A program made the translations under genes and the position numbers. Positions 33,997 through 41,920 of a stretch of DNA of 64,000 nt are shown one piece after another. Positions within the stretch are counted from its first letter, which is position 1, and every line of letters starts with the position of its first letter. Where the stretch lies: positions 1-64,000 of the forward strand of contig PKRG01000004.1 of NCBI GenBank assembly GCA_017577575.1, written 5' to 3'. The notes beneath the pieces were generated by a model. That model saw only the letters and a program-made list of their open reading frames with translations, had not been told where the DNA came from and did no database searches. This stretch comes from Acidimicrobiia bacterium (GTDB lineage Bacteria; Actinomycetota; Acidimicrobiia; Spongiisociales; ZC4RG35).

Positions 33997-34539
33997 GTGC
34001 ATGCCACAGCCTGGAACGCGCCCGTGACCCGGACCGCCGACGTCGTCTCGGCTGACGTCGACGCCCGGCCGGGCTTCGCCGCCTTCTACAGCCAGACCTA
34101 CCACCGGCTGGCGGCGGCGCTCTCGTCGACCCTCGGTGACCGGGACCTCGGGATCGAGGCCGCCGACGAGGCGATGGCGCGCTGCTACGCACACTGGGCG
34201 ACCGTCAGCCACTACGACAACCCGGCGGGGTGGGTTTACCGGGTGGGCCTCAACTGGGCGTTGTCCTGGCGACGCAAGCTGGCCCGCCGCCACTCGATCC
34301 CCCACGCCGACCACGTCGAGCAGGCCACGCTGCCGGCGGATCCCCAGATCGCCGCCGCATTGGCCCAGCTCGACCTGAAGCTACGGACGGTGGTGGTGTG
34401 TCGAGTGCTTCTCGACTGGTCGACCGAGGAGACGGCGGAAGCGCTCCAAATTAAGCCCGGAACGGTGAAGTCCCGCCTCCATCGCGCCCTGGCGCGGCTG
34501 GCGGAGCTTCTAGCCCACTTCGACCACGGAGACGCCTGA
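33997..34539 (+). CDS. RNA polymerase sigma factor, ECF (SigE-like)
   Basis: About 180 residues. Region 2 (FAAFYSQTYHRLAAALSSTL, then EAADEAMARCYAHWATVSHY and NPAGWVYRVGLNWALSWRRK) and region 4 (LDLKLRTVVVCRVLLDWSTE then ETAEALQIKPGTVKSRLHRA) are clear. Directs RNA polymerase to a small envelope or stress regulon. Start choice: GTG 33997 or GTG 34024; both are followed by the same coding sequence and neither has a strong ribosome site. Its stop overlaps the ATG of the next gene by one base (TGATG), so it is made together with that membrane partner, the likely anti-sigma factor. Confidence 0.9.
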   Translation: MHATAWNAPVTRTADVVSADVDARPGFAAFYSQTYHRLAAALSSTLGDRDLGIEAADEAMARCYAHWATVSHYDNPAGWVYRVGLNWALSWRRKLARRHSIPHADHVEQATLPADPQIAAALAQLDLKLRTVVVCRVLLDWSTEETAEALQIKPGTVKSRLHRALARLAELLAHFDHGDA

Positions 34540-36146
34540 TGGACCTGCAGGAACGACTCCGCGCACACATGAGGTCGGAGCTGGCCAACACCCCGGTGAG
34601 CGACCTCGGAGGAGTGATGGAGCGAGGAGAGACGATTCGTCGCCGCCGCCGGGCCGTGATGACGGCGGCACCCGTCGTCGTCGTGGTCCTCGGCGTCGTC
34701 GGTGTGATGGCTTCGGGGATCATGTCCGACGAGGACGCGCCCGACGCCGACCAGGTGGCGGCCGCCGAGGCGGAGCTGTCGCTGTCGTTGGGTACCCGGG
34801 ATTGGGCGATCGAAGCCGCTTCCCTGGGCTGGGCGGAGGACATCGCCGCCGACGACGGCGTCTTCTACGCCTTGTCGACCGCTCCGGGGGTCAGGTGGGA
34901 GGACTTCCCGATGGGGAACCTCCCCAAGGCGCTGTACGTCTCCAGCGACGGCCGCAACTGGAGCCCGACCCCGTTCGGCGAGTGGCGCCCGGCCGGGCTG
35001 GCTGCCGCGGATGGCTTGCTCTACGTGGTCGGAACCGCGCCCGGCGCCGCCGCCGACACGCAGACGCTGGAGGTCCGCATCTCCCGGGACGGCGGCGCCA
35101 GCTTCGAGTCGATCCAGCTGCCGGTCACCGTTCCCGCCGGCACCTACTTCCTCCCCGAGCTGATCGCCGCCGACCACGGCGTGCTGGCGGTCGCGACCAT
35201 CCGTCAGGTCACGGACCCGTTCTCGTTGCTCCCGCCGGAGGCCCTGGTGGGTGAGGTCGAGCCGCTGATGATCGAAGACGGGATCGCCGTGTTCCCCCGT
35301 GACGTATCACTCGAAGCGGAGCAGGCGTGCTTCGGCGGCGATGCCGCCCGCTGCGCCGAGATGATCGAGACCGACGCCACCGCCTTCTTCTCGTGGGAGG
35401 ATCTCGGCATCCCGGGGGCGGCGTTCGGGGAGACGACCGAGAACATCGCCTTCTGGTCTCCCGACGGAGAGGACTTCGAGGAGATCGAATACCCGTTCGG
35501 GCAGGGGTTCGTCGACACGGTGACGTCCGTGGACGGGACGGTGGTCGTCAGCGTCGCCGGCATGGGGCCCACCCGCCTGTTCGCCTCCGAGGACGCCCGG
35601 GAGTGGCGACCTATCGCGGAGGACACCGACCCCGGGTTCCTCTCCGCCATCGGCAAGACCCACGCCGGGATGGCGATGGTGGCCCAGGCCCCCGAGGGCA
35701 ACCTCGCCGTCTACCGTGCCCCCGATCTGGACGGCCCGTGGGAGGAAGTCCCGTTGGCCGACGCGTTGGCGGAGCTGACGAAAGGCGACGCCCAGGTGTG
35801 GCCGACGGGAGCTGCTGTGATCGACGACTCCGGCGTGGCGCTGACCGTGATGCTCTCCAGCACCGTCGAACAGCGCTCCAACCCGATCGTCGAGCTCGTC
35901 GAGCCGATCTTCGGCCGTGACATGGCCGGCGATCGAGCCGGCGGGCGAGGCGTCGAAGACGTGGAAACCCAGGGCTTGCTCCTCGTGTCCGACGACCTCA
36001 CCGAATGGCAGGCGGTGTCCGTCTCCCATCTGGGCGGATTCGTCGACCTGATGTTGCCGTCTCCCGATGGGTCGCTGGTCGCCTACGGGAACCAGCACGA
36101 CCCCAACGGCAGGGCCGTCCGGATCGTGGGTGTCGCCGATCGCTGA
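34539..36146 (+). CDS. membrane protein with large outside domain; likely partner of the ECF sigma factor
   Basis: 535 residues. A cytoplasmic N-terminus of about 38 residues with a basic RRRRR run, one membrane helix (TAAPVVVVVLGVVGVMASGI), then about 475 residues outside. The outside part has repeated beta units (ALYVSSDGRNWSPTPFGEW, VRISRDGGASFESIQLP, IAFWSPDGEDFEEIEYPF, RLFASEDAREWRPIAED, LLLVSDDLTEWQAVSVS), the exo-sialidase/BNR-like pattern of a beta-propeller. A Cys pair (CFGGDAARC) may form a disulphide. By position it is probably the anti-sigma regulator sensing an outside signal, although the short cytoplasmic part lacks a clear anti-sigma domain. Followed by a strong bidirectional hairpin. 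Confidence 0.75.
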   Translation: MDLQERLRAHMRSELANTPVSDLGGVMERGETIRRRRRAVMTAAPVVVVVLGVVGVMASGIMSDEDAPDADQVAAAEAELSLSLGTRDWAIEAASLGWAEDIAADDGVFYALSTAPGVRWEDFPMGNLPKALYVSSDGRNWSPTPFGEWRPAGLAAADGLLYVVGTAPGAAADTQTLEVRISRDGGASFESIQLPVTVPAGTYFLPELIAADHGVLAVATIRQVTDPFSLLPPEALVGEVEPLMIEDGIAVFPRDVSLEAEQACFGGDAARCAEMIETDATAFFSWEDLGIPGAAFGETTENIAFWSPDGEDFEEIEYPFGQGFVDTVTSVDGTVVVSVAGMGPTRLFASEDAREWRPIAEDTDPGFLSAIGKTHAGMAMVAQAPEGNLAVYRAPDLDGPWEEVPLADALAELTKGDAQVWPTGAAVIDDSGVALTVMLSSTVEQRSNPIVELVEPIFGRDMAGDRAGGRGVEDVETQGLLLVSDDLTEWQAVSVSHLGGFVDLMLPSPDGSLVAYGNQHDPNGRAVRIVGVADR

Positions 36147-36152
36147 GGACGT

Positions 36153-36193
36153 CGCCGGCCCTTCCCGTTGGGGGATGTCGGGAAGGGCCGGCG
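36153..36193. terminator. bidirectional terminator hairpin between convergent genes
   Basis: Perfect 14-base inverted arms, CGCCGGCCCTTCCC at 36153-36166 and its complement at 36180-36193, around a 13-base loop. It fills the gap between the rightward membrane partner gene (stop 36146) and the leftward SLH protein gene (stop 36207). It lacks a T run on either side, so it may work as a strong stem with rho or as a transcript end protector. Confidence 0.7.
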
Positions 36194-36206
36194 GCCTACC
36201 GATGGG

Positions 36207-37175
36207 TCACTTGCAGACCCAGTGACCCCATCCCCCGCCCCGGCCGTACAGCAGGTAGGCGGCCGCGGCGATGTTCGCCTCCGGGTCGTAGATCGACGCT
36301 CCCGGAAAGCCGGCCCCGGCGGCCCGCTCTGCCCAGGCACTCGGCAGGTGCTGGAACAGCCCGCCGGCGCCGGAGCTGGGGTTGCGGGCGTTCGGGTCCC
36401 CGTTGGACTCGCAGGCCATCACGCGGATGGCCCGGTCGACGTCGCCCGGCTCGAAGTACTTCTCGACCAGAGGCCGCCACCCCTCGGCGCCCGGCCCGGT
36501 CGGCACCTGCAGCGACTTCAGCTCTTCGACCACGTCCATCGGGATCTCCGGCATCTGGGCGGGAGGCTCGAGGTCGAGCGCCCTGGCGAGGAAGCTGGCC
36601 ATCTGCGCCCGGGTCACCGGGTCCTCGGGACAGAAGCGCCCGTCGCCGCACCCGTGGGTGATGCCGGCCGCGGTGATGGCGGCGATGTCCTCTTCGTGGA
36701 CGTTGCCGTCGTCGTCGTGATACGGGTCACCCTCCGCCGGCGACAGCCCGAGTGCGCGGACCAGCAGGCTGGCCATCTGGCCCCGGGTGACGGGCTCGTC
36801 GGGGCAGTACTGGCCGGCGCCGCATCCCGCGGTGATGTCGGCGGCGGCGATGGCGGCTATGTCCTCGGCGAATCGGGACCGGGACGTGTCGGAGAACGCG
36901 GCGGCGTCGGCAGGGGGCAGTTCCAGTGCCCGGTTCAGGAACGCCGCCATCTCGGCACGCGTCACGTCGTCGTCGGGGCAGAACAGCCACTCTCCGCACC
37001 CGGTGGTGATCCCGGCTGCGTGGAGGGAGGCCACGTCCAGTTCGTGGATCGAGCCGTCCACGTCGGCGAACGGGCCTCGCCCGTCGGGTTCGTTGGCGGC
37101 GGCGCCGAGGGCCGGCGCGGTGATGAACATCATGGCGCCGGCCACGGCCAGCACCCAACTCGTTTTCGTTTTCAT
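36207..37175 (-). CDS. SLH-repeat protein with C-terminal lysozyme-like (transglycosylase) domain
   Basis: 322 residues from ATG 37175, which has GGAGG upstream. A signal peptide (VLAVAGAMMFITAPALGAAA) precedes three SLH-like repeats, each ending in a TxGCG...FCP.D.VTR.EMA.FL.RAL pattern with two cysteines (starts near residues 40, 95 and 155). A C-terminal lysozyme-like domain (about 225-322: VEKYFEPGDVDRAIRVMACE, SNGDPNARNPSSGAGGLFQH and DPEANIAAAAYLLYGRGGGW) has the catalytic Glu in MACESNG. It is exported, bound to the envelope by the repeats, and probably cuts peptidoglycan. The C-terminal domain is a paralogue of the end of the 62.8-kb protein. Last 4 residues HWVCK are unusual in ending with a Cys. 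Confidence 0.88.
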   Translation of the reverse strand: MKTKTSWVLAVAGAMMFITAPALGAAANEPDGRGPFADVDGSIHELDVASLHAAGITTGCGEWLFCPDDDVTRAEMAAFLNRALELPPADAAAFSDTSRSRFAEDIAAIAAADITAGCGAGQYCPDEPVTRGQMASLLVRALGLSPAEGDPYHDDDGNVHEEDIAAITAAGITHGCGDGRFCPEDPVTRAQMASFLARALDLEPPAQMPEIPMDVVEELKSLQVPTGPGAEGWRPLVEKYFEPGDVDRAIRVMACESNGDPNARNPSSGAGGLFQHLPSAWAERAAGAGFPGASIYDPEANIAAAAYLLYGRGGGWGHWVCK

Positions 37176-37268
37176 GGTGGTTACCTCCGCGTGGCCCCGC
37201 TTGGGGCCTTGCTCAGGTTCGGTCCTTCGCCCGCCTGGCGCAGGCGCGATCTCTCTTCGATCGGGACC
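37176..37268 (-). promoter_or_regulatory. structured 5' leader of the SLH-lysozyme gene
   Basis: On the leftward strand, after the upstream terminator, the leader contains a 6-bp GC stem (GGCCCC at 37203-37208 with GGGGCC at 37193-37198 in genomic terms) ending a few bases before the GGAGG ribosome site. Further upstream are CGAAGGACCGAACC-like and CGCCUGCG..CAGGCG stem elements. Such leaders on actinobacterial wall-lytic genes often hold c-di-AMP riboswitches; here only fragments resemble that class, so I call it just a structured leader. Confidence 0.35.
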
Positions 37269-37269
37269 G

Positions 37270-37304
37270 GGGAAACAAGAAGGCTCCGGCGATCGCCGGA
37301 GCCT
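37270..37304 (-). terminator. rho-independent terminator of the MFS pump gene
   Basis: A perfect 24-base palindrome at 37281-37304 (arm AGGCTCCGGCGA and its complement), followed on the leftward strand by TTCTTGTTT. It lies 84 bases after the MFS stop codon at 37388 and separates that gene from the SLH-lysozyme gene in the same direction. Confidence 0.85.
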
Positions 37305-37387
37305 GCAAACGAGCACAAGGGCTCGTCGACTCGGGAAAGGCTATGCAGATGTGTGTGTCAAAGTGAAAACCGAGGCGGCGTCGACGG

Positions 37388-38608
37388 TCACCGCCGCTCG
37401 AACAGACGCCCTCGTTCGGCCCAGATGACGAGCCCCAGCGCCACACACCCGAGGACGGCGAAGGCGGTGGCCATCGGCAGGATCGTCCCGTCGAACGACT
37501 GGTCGATCACTGCCCCGATGAGGGCACCTCCGGCGGTGGAGACGGTGCCGATGACGGCCGAGGCGGTCCCGGCGACCGGCCGCATCGGCTCCATGGCGAT
37601 CGTGTTGAAGTTCGGTATGAGGAGGGAGTGGCACGACAGCATCGCTCCCAGGGTCGGCATGAACACCCCGAGGGTGGGGCGGCCGCCCGTGGCCAGCGCC
37701 ACACCCAAGAAGACGGCGGCGACCACCACGTACATGAAGAGGACACCGTGTGCCATCCGCCGGGTCCCGAAGCGGCGGACGACGAAGGCGTTGGCCAGGG
37801 TGGCGGATCCCATCACCGCAGCCAGCGCACCGAACAGCAGCGGGAACTCGTCGACCGCGCCGAACACCTCTCCGAAGATGATCTCCGAGCTGCCGAGGTA
37901 GGAGACGAAGACACCGAAGAGGGCGGTCAGGGCCAGCGTGTAGCCCATGGTCAGCCGGTTGGTGACGATGAGACGTCCGGCGGCGAGCACCCGGCCGAAC
38001 CGGAGGTCGAGACGGTCGGCGGGGTCGAGCGACTCCTCGAGGCGGGTCGCCCACAGCGCCATCAGCATCACCAGCACCGCGCACGAGCCGAACACCCACC
38101 GCCACGACGACACCGAGGCGACGACCGCTCCGAGGGAGGGGGCCATGATCGGCACGAGGACGAAAACGGCCATGATGAACGACATCGCCCTCGACATCTC
38201 GTTGCCGTCGAAGCGGTCGCGGATCACCGACAAGGTGACGACCCTGGGCCCGGCGGCGCCCAGGCCCCAGATGAACCGGGCGACGAGCAGCGCCGTCAGG
38301 CTCGGCGCCAGGGCGGACGCCACCGCTCCGAGCAGATAGATGCTGTAGCCGGCATAGAGGGTGGGCTTGCGGCCGAACCGGTCGGCCAGCGGCCCGTACA
38401 CGACCTGGGCGATGGCGAGGCCGAAGAAGTAGGCAGTGACTGTGCCGGCGACGGCGGTCGAGTCCTCCGCCAATCCGAAGCTGGCGCGCATCTCGCCGAA
38501 CGCCGGGAGGATCATGTCGATCCCCAGGGCGGCGAGTGCCATCGAGAAGGCCAGGAGAGCGGTGAACTCGACCCGCCCGAGCCTCATCGGCGGAGCGGTC
38601 GATTCCAC
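37388..38608 (-). CDS. MFS transporter, Bcr/CflA drug-efflux type
   Basis: 406 residues, twelve hydrophobic helices. The drug:H+ antiporter motifs are present: DMILPAFGEM in helix 1, the motif A loop GPLADRFGRKPTLYAGYSIY between helices 2 and 3, RFIWGLGAAGPRVVTLSVIR in helix 4, and the helix 5 motif region APSLGAVVASVSSWRWVF. A broad-spectrum exporter is expected; the drug is unknown. GTG start at 38608. A strong intrinsic terminator follows. No regulator is adjacent. Confidence 0.92.
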   Translation of the reverse strand: MESTAPPMRLGRVEFTALLAFSMALAALGIDMILPAFGEMRASFGLAEDSTAVAGTVTAYFFGLAIAQVVYGPLADRFGRKPTLYAGYSIYLLGAVASALAPSLTALLVARFIWGLGAAGPRVVTLSVIRDRFDGNEMSRAMSFIMAVFVLVPIMAPSLGAVVASVSSWRWVFGSCAVLVMLMALWATRLEESLDPADRLDLRFGRVLAAGRLIVTNRLTMGYTLALTALFGVFVSYLGSSEIIFGEVFGAVDEFPLLFGALAAVMGSATLANAFVVRRFGTRRMAHGVLFMYVVVAAVFLGVALATGGRPTLGVFMPTLGAMLSCHSLLIPNFNTIAMEPMRPVAGTASAVIGTVSTAGGALIGAVIDQSFDGTILPMATAFAVLGCVALGLVIWAERGRLFERR

Positions 38609-38651
38609 GCCGGGAGCCTACGACTGTGTGGGCCCGATCCCAAAAGCGCGG

Positions 38652-39842
38652 TCAGGCATCGTCGAGGAGGGAAGCGATGTGATCGCCGATGGCCAGCGAT
38701 GCGGTGGCAGCCGGTGACGGGGCGTTGAGCACGTGGAGCGCGTTCTCCTGGCGGAGGAGGGAGAAGTCGTCCACCAGCCGCCCGTCGGGCGACACCGCCT
38801 GGGCCCGCACCCCCGCACCCGCCGGGGCCAGGTCGGCGGTGTCGAGGGCTGGAAGGAGGCGGGCCGCCGCTCTCCCATACAGCCGCGCCGACCGGGACCG
38901 GACGATCTCGGCGACGCCGGTGGGGGCGTAGCGGAGCGCCAGCCGGAGGAACCCGGGCGTCCGGAGCGTCTCCCAGAACTCGGCCCAGTTCGGGGCGGTC
39001 CCGCGGTAGTGATGACGGCCCAAGGCGGGCACCGCGTTGGGGCCGACCTCGACGGTGCCGTCGATGCGACGGGTGAAGTGCACCCCGAGGAAGGGGAACC
39101 GAGGGTCGGGAACCGGGTACACCAGGTGGCGGACGAGCTGCTCCGAGCGACCACCCAGCGCGAAGTACTCGCCGCGGAACGGGACGATGCGAACCGGCGG
39201 CGTGGCGCCGGCGAGCTCGGCGACCCGGTCGGCCTGGAGACCGGCGCAAGCGACGAAACGGTCGGCGACGACCACGCCGGATTCCGACCCGATGTGCCAC
39301 CTCCCCTCGTGGCGGCGGATGGCGACGACCCGCCAGGATGTGCGGATCTCCCCGGGGAGCTTCTCGGCGAGCCGGCGCACCACCGCCGGGAAGTCGGCCA
39401 CCCCCGCTTCGGGGACGTGGAGGGCCGCCAGCCCGAAGATGTGTGGCTCGATGTCGTGCCACTCCCCCGCCTGCAGCCATCGGACTCCCGACAGGCCGTT
39501 GGCGATGGCGCGTTCGTGGAGTTTCTCGAGCCGGGCCGCCTCCCGCCGGTCGAGGGCGACCACGAGTTTGCCGGTAACGTCGTGGGCGATGCCGTTCTCT
39601 TCGCAGAACTCGACCATCCTCCGCCGCCCTTCCACGCACAGCCGGGCCTTGAGCGACCCGGGTGTGTAGTAGAGGCCGGAGTGGAGCACCCCGGAGTTGT
39701 GGCCGCTCTGGTGGAAGCCGACCCGCTCTTCGGCTTCCAGCACGACGATCGACGCCTGGGGATGGCGGCGGCTGATGGCGGTGGCGGTGGCCAGGCCGAC
39801 GATGCCCGCCCCGATGACGGCGAAGTCGAACCGGTCAGCCAT
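38652..39842 (-). CDS. lhgO: L-2-hydroxyglutarate oxidase
   Basis: 396 residues, FAD-dependent DadA-type oxidoreductase. The dinucleotide motif VIGAGIVGLATATAISRR opens the protein, followed by the LhgO-specific HQSGHNSGVLHSGLYYTPGS and LKARLCVEGRRRMVEF block, a KLVVAL strand and the substrate-domain segments FRGEYFALG and PFLGVHFTRRIDGTVEVGPN. Returns L-2-hydroxyglutarate, a side product of dehydrogenases, to 2-oxoglutarate. Starts 8 bases inside the end of the EVE-domain gene, so the two are cotranscribed. Confidence 0.93.
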   Translation of the reverse strand: MADRFDFAVIGAGIVGLATATAISRRHPQASIVVLEAEERVGFHQSGHNSGVLHSGLYYTPGSLKARLCVEGRRRMVEFCEENGIAHDVTGKLVVALDRREAARLEKLHERAIANGLSGVRWLQAGEWHDIEPHIFGLAALHVPEAGVADFPAVVRRLAEKLPGEIRTSWRVVAIRRHEGRWHIGSESGVVVADRFVACAGLQADRVAELAGATPPVRIVPFRGEYFALGGRSEQLVRHLVYPVPDPRFPFLGVHFTRRIDGTVEVGPNAVPALGRHHYRGTAPNWAEFWETLRTPGFLRLALRYAPTGVAEIVRSRSARLYGRAAARLLPALDTADLAPAGAGVRAQAVSPDGRLVDDFSLLRQENALHVLNAPSPAATASLAIGDHIASLLDDA

Positions 39843-40299
39843 CGGAGGATTCGGCCAGGGCGACGATGATCTCGAATTCCTTCTCGGTCACGGGCTGCAC
39901 CGAGAGGCGCGGACGATGCAGGAGGACCATGTCGCCGAGCTCGGGATGGGCGCGGATCTCGTCGATCGTGACCTTGCGGGGGAACTTCCTGACGAAGGCG
40001 ACGTCCACCATGAACCACCGCGGATCCTCGGGGGTGGAGTCGGGGTCGAAGTACTTGGAGTCGGGATCCCAGGCGGTGTGATCGGGGTACGGCTCGCTGA
40101 CCACTTCGGCGAGACCGACGACGCCGGGCGGCCTCACGACCGAGTGGTAGAAGAGGACGAGGTCTCCGATCTGCATCTCGTCGCGCATGTAGTTGCGCGC
40201 CTGGTAGTTGCGGATCCCGTCCCAGTGCGTCCGCCCGTCCATCTCCAGGTCGTCGATCGAGTACTCGGAGGGCTCCGACTTCATGAGCCACCGTCGCAT
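39835..40299 (-). CDS. EVE-domain protein (THYN1-like)
   Basis: 154 residues, single EVE domain of the PUA fold. The opening MRRWLMKSEPSEYSIDDLEM and the blocks TWDGIRNYQAR-like THWDGIRNYQARNYMRDEMQ, GDLVLFYHS, GVVGLAEVV, DPRWFMVDV and MVLLHRPRLSVQPVTEKEFE are canonical. EVE domains bind modified DNA bases or RNA; outside restriction systems their role is unclear. ATG 40299 is chosen because relatives begin at this point; in-frame sequence upstream reads into the divergent gene. Overlaps lhgO by 8 bases. Confidence 0.92.
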   Translation of the reverse strand: MRRWLMKSEPSEYSIDDLEMDGRTHWDGIRNYQARNYMRDEMQIGDLVLFYHSVVRPPGVVGLAEVVSEPYPDHTAWDPDSKYFDPDSTPEDPRWFMVDVAFVRKFPRKVTIDEIRAHPELGDMVLLHRPRLSVQPVTEKEFEIIVALAESSDG

Positions 40300-40332
40300 G
40301 GGATGCGATTGTGGCACGGGTACCGTGAGCTC

Positions 40333-40524
40333 ATGGCAGAGGAGTGGTACTACTGCGTGGAGCACCGCCGGGTCGAACCGAAGTTCGGGTGCCGCATCGC
40401 CACCCGGCTCGGCCCCTACCCCACGCGTGAGGAGGCCGAGCGGGCCCTGGAAAAGGTCGAGTCCCGCAACGTCGAATGGGACGAGGACCCGGTCTGGAAC
40501 GACGAGGACGAAGAGGATGACTGA
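40333..40524 (+). CDS. small acidic protein of unknown function
   Basis: 63 residues: EEWYYCVEHRRVEPKFGCRI then ATRLGPYPTREEAERALEKV and a very acidic end (DEDPVWNDEDEEDD). It resembles small actinobacterial proteins annotated as SPOR-like or methionine aminopeptidase-adjacent hypotheticals, with one strand-rich unit and two cysteines. Its stop overlaps the start of the AhpD-like gene by 8 bases, so the two form an operon. Function unknown. Confidence 0.75.
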   Translation: MAEEWYYCVEHRRVEPKFGCRIATRLGPYPTREEAERALEKVESRNVEWDEDPVWNDEDEEDD

Positions 40525-41086
40525 GCGCCCGATCTCCCGCTTCCCGGTTCAGGCGCTGAGCGAGCTCCCCGCGGATCTGCGCTCCCGGATCGAGCCCATC
40601 GCCGAGCGCAGCGGGTTCGTGCCCAACGTGTTCCTCGCCCTGGCCCACCGGCCGGACGAGCTGCGGGCGTTCATGGACTACCACGACGCCCTGATGGAAC
40701 GGGAATCGGGGCTCACCAAGGCGGAGCGGGAGATGATCGTGGTGGCGACGAGCGCCGCCAACGACTGTCTTTACTGCGTCGTCGCCCACGGGGCCATCCT
40801 CCGGGTCCGTGCCAAGGACTCCGAGATCGCCGACCGCATCGCCGCCAACTGGCGCACGGCACCGGTCACCGACCGGCAACGGGCCATGCTGGCGTTCGCG
40901 GTGAAGCTGGCCCGGACACCGGAGGAGGTCGGCGAGGAGGACGTGGAGGCGCTCCGCGCGGCCGGATTCGACGACGGCGACATCTGGGACATCGGCTCGA
41001 TCACCGCCTTCTTCGCCCTCTCCAACCGTCTGGCCCACCTCGCCGACCTGCAGCCCAACCCGGAGTTCTTCACTCTGGGCCGGTGA
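40517..41086 (+). CDS. AhpD-like peroxidase-related protein (carboxymuconolactone decarboxylase fold)
   Basis: 189 residues. The active-site motif ATSAANDCLYCVVAHGAILR carries the CxxC pair and the downstream His of AhpD-type alkylhydroperoxidases (near residues 85-100). The opening ISRFPVQALSELPADLRSRI and the NVFLALAHRPDELRAFMDYH and SNRLAHLADLQPNPEFF segments match the peroxidase-related TIGR01926 type. Probably reduces organic peroxides with a thiol partner. Starts inside the end of the small acidic gene. Confidence 0.9.
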   Translation: MTERPISRFPVQALSELPADLRSRIEPIAERSGFVPNVFLALAHRPDELRAFMDYHDALMERESGLTKAEREMIVVATSAANDCLYCVVAHGAILRVRAKDSEIADRIAANWRTAPVTDRQRAMLAFAVKLARTPEEVGEEDVEALRAAGFDDGDIWDIGSITAFFALSNRLAHLADLQPNPEFFTLGR

Positions 41087-41092
41087 CGCGGG

Positions 41093-41383
41093 TCACGACG
41101 CCGAGGCCCCGTCGAGCAGCCGGCGGAGGGTGGCCAGGTAATCGTCGTAGGCGCGCCGGCCCTGGCGGGTGAGCTTGTACCAGGTGGTGCTGCCGGGGCC
41201 CTTGCCGGTTTTGCGCGCCTCCACGTATCCGGCGTCGACCAGTTGGCGCATCTGCTTCGACAGGTCGGGAGCCGACAGGCCGAGCCGCTCCTGGAGGCGG
41301 GAGAACTCCACCTCGGCCGTCGAGAGGACCGTCATTATCCGCAGCCGCTTCGGGGCGTGGATGAGGGGGTCCAACTCATCCAT
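41093..41383 (-). CDS. small winged-helix transcriptional regulator (HTH_27/ArsR-like)
   Basis: 96 residues, one winged helix. IHAPKRLRIMTVLSTAEVEF then SRLQERLGLSAPDLSKQMRQ gives helices 1-3, and YVEARKTGKGPGSTTWYKLT the wing. This compact regulator family usually sits beside a membrane protein gene, as here. Its ATG overlaps the end of that upstream gene by 8 bases, so regulator and membrane protein are one autoregulated unit. The 23-bp inverted repeat at 41880 over the operon promoter is its probable operator. Confidence 0.9.
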   Translation of the reverse strand: MDELDPLIHAPKRLRIMTVLSTAEVEFSRLQERLGLSAPDLSKQMRQLVDAGYVEARKTGKGPGSTTWYKLTRQGRRAYDDYLATLRRLLDGASAS

Positions 41384-41852
41384 GTTCGATCCCGGCCTCG
41401 ATCGCCAGTCGCCGGGCGCGGCGCCGGAACAGGACGTCGGTCACCGATCCGACCACGACCACCAGCGCGAAGTACATCGCACCGGCCCATACGAACGGCC
41501 GGGCCGTATCGGTCGTGAACGCCCACAGGAGGATGACGGCGATACCGGCCATCGCCACCACCCAGTAGCCGACCATGATCCGGCGAAGAGGCGACGGCAT
41601 CGTGCGCAGCCGGGGCACCGCTCCTGCCTTCCGGACCGACACGCCGGCCAGGGCGCCGATGAGCAGCGCAGTCACCACCGCGGCGACGACCCCCAGCCAC
41701 TTCGTCTCGATGCCCAGGGTCATCATCGCTCCGGCACCGGCCACGGCGAACCCGAGCGTGTACCACCAGGGGATCCGCTGCCAGGGGCCGCCGACGTACG
41801 TCTCGAGCCGGTCACGCTCGACCTGCTGAAGCGTCCTCTCGAGGTCTTCCAT
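41376..41852 (-). CDS. four-helix membrane protein cotranscribed with its regulator
   Basis: 158 residues. A short cytoplasmic N-terminus (MEDLERTLQQVERDRLETYV) is followed by four hydrophobic helices (IPWWYTLGFAVAGAGAMM, WLGVVAAVVTALLIGALAG, IMVGYWVVAMAGIAVILLW, PFVWAGAMYFALVVVVGSV) and a basic tail. ATG 41852 has GGAGGGG upstream on that strand. The role is unknown; this arrangement with a small winged-helix regulator is common in actinobacteria. Confidence 0.75.
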   Translation of the reverse strand: MEDLERTLQQVERDRLETYVGGPWQRIPWWYTLGFAVAGAGAMMTLGIETKWLGVVAAVVTALLIGALAGVSVRKAGAVPRLRTMPSPLRRIMVGYWVVAMAGIAVILLWAFTTDTARPFVWAGAMYFALVVVVGSVTDVLFRRRARRLAIEAGIEHG

Positions 41853-41879
41853 TTCCCCTCCTTCAATAGTTGCCACAAC

Positions 41880-41902
41880 GGAAACTATACGAAGTACTTT
41901 CC
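41880..41902 (-). promoter_or_regulatory. 23-bp inverted repeat over a -10 element: probable operator
   Basis: Outer arms GGAAAcTA and TAcTTTCC match at 7 of 8 positions around a 7-base centre. On the leftward strand the repeat contains TATAGT, a plausible -10 box, about 30 bases before the ATG at 41852. The stretch is clearly richer in A and T than its surroundings. The winged-helix protein encoded two genes downstream is the expected binder. Confidence 0.55.
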
Positions 41903-41920
41903 ATCGATGCAACTAATTTC

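Noticed and set aside
37190..37268. A confident c-di-AMP riboswitch call for the leader of the SLH-lysozyme gene.
   Set aside because: Only a short stretch resembles the class and the other conserved segments are not visible, so it is kept as a structured leader with low confidence.
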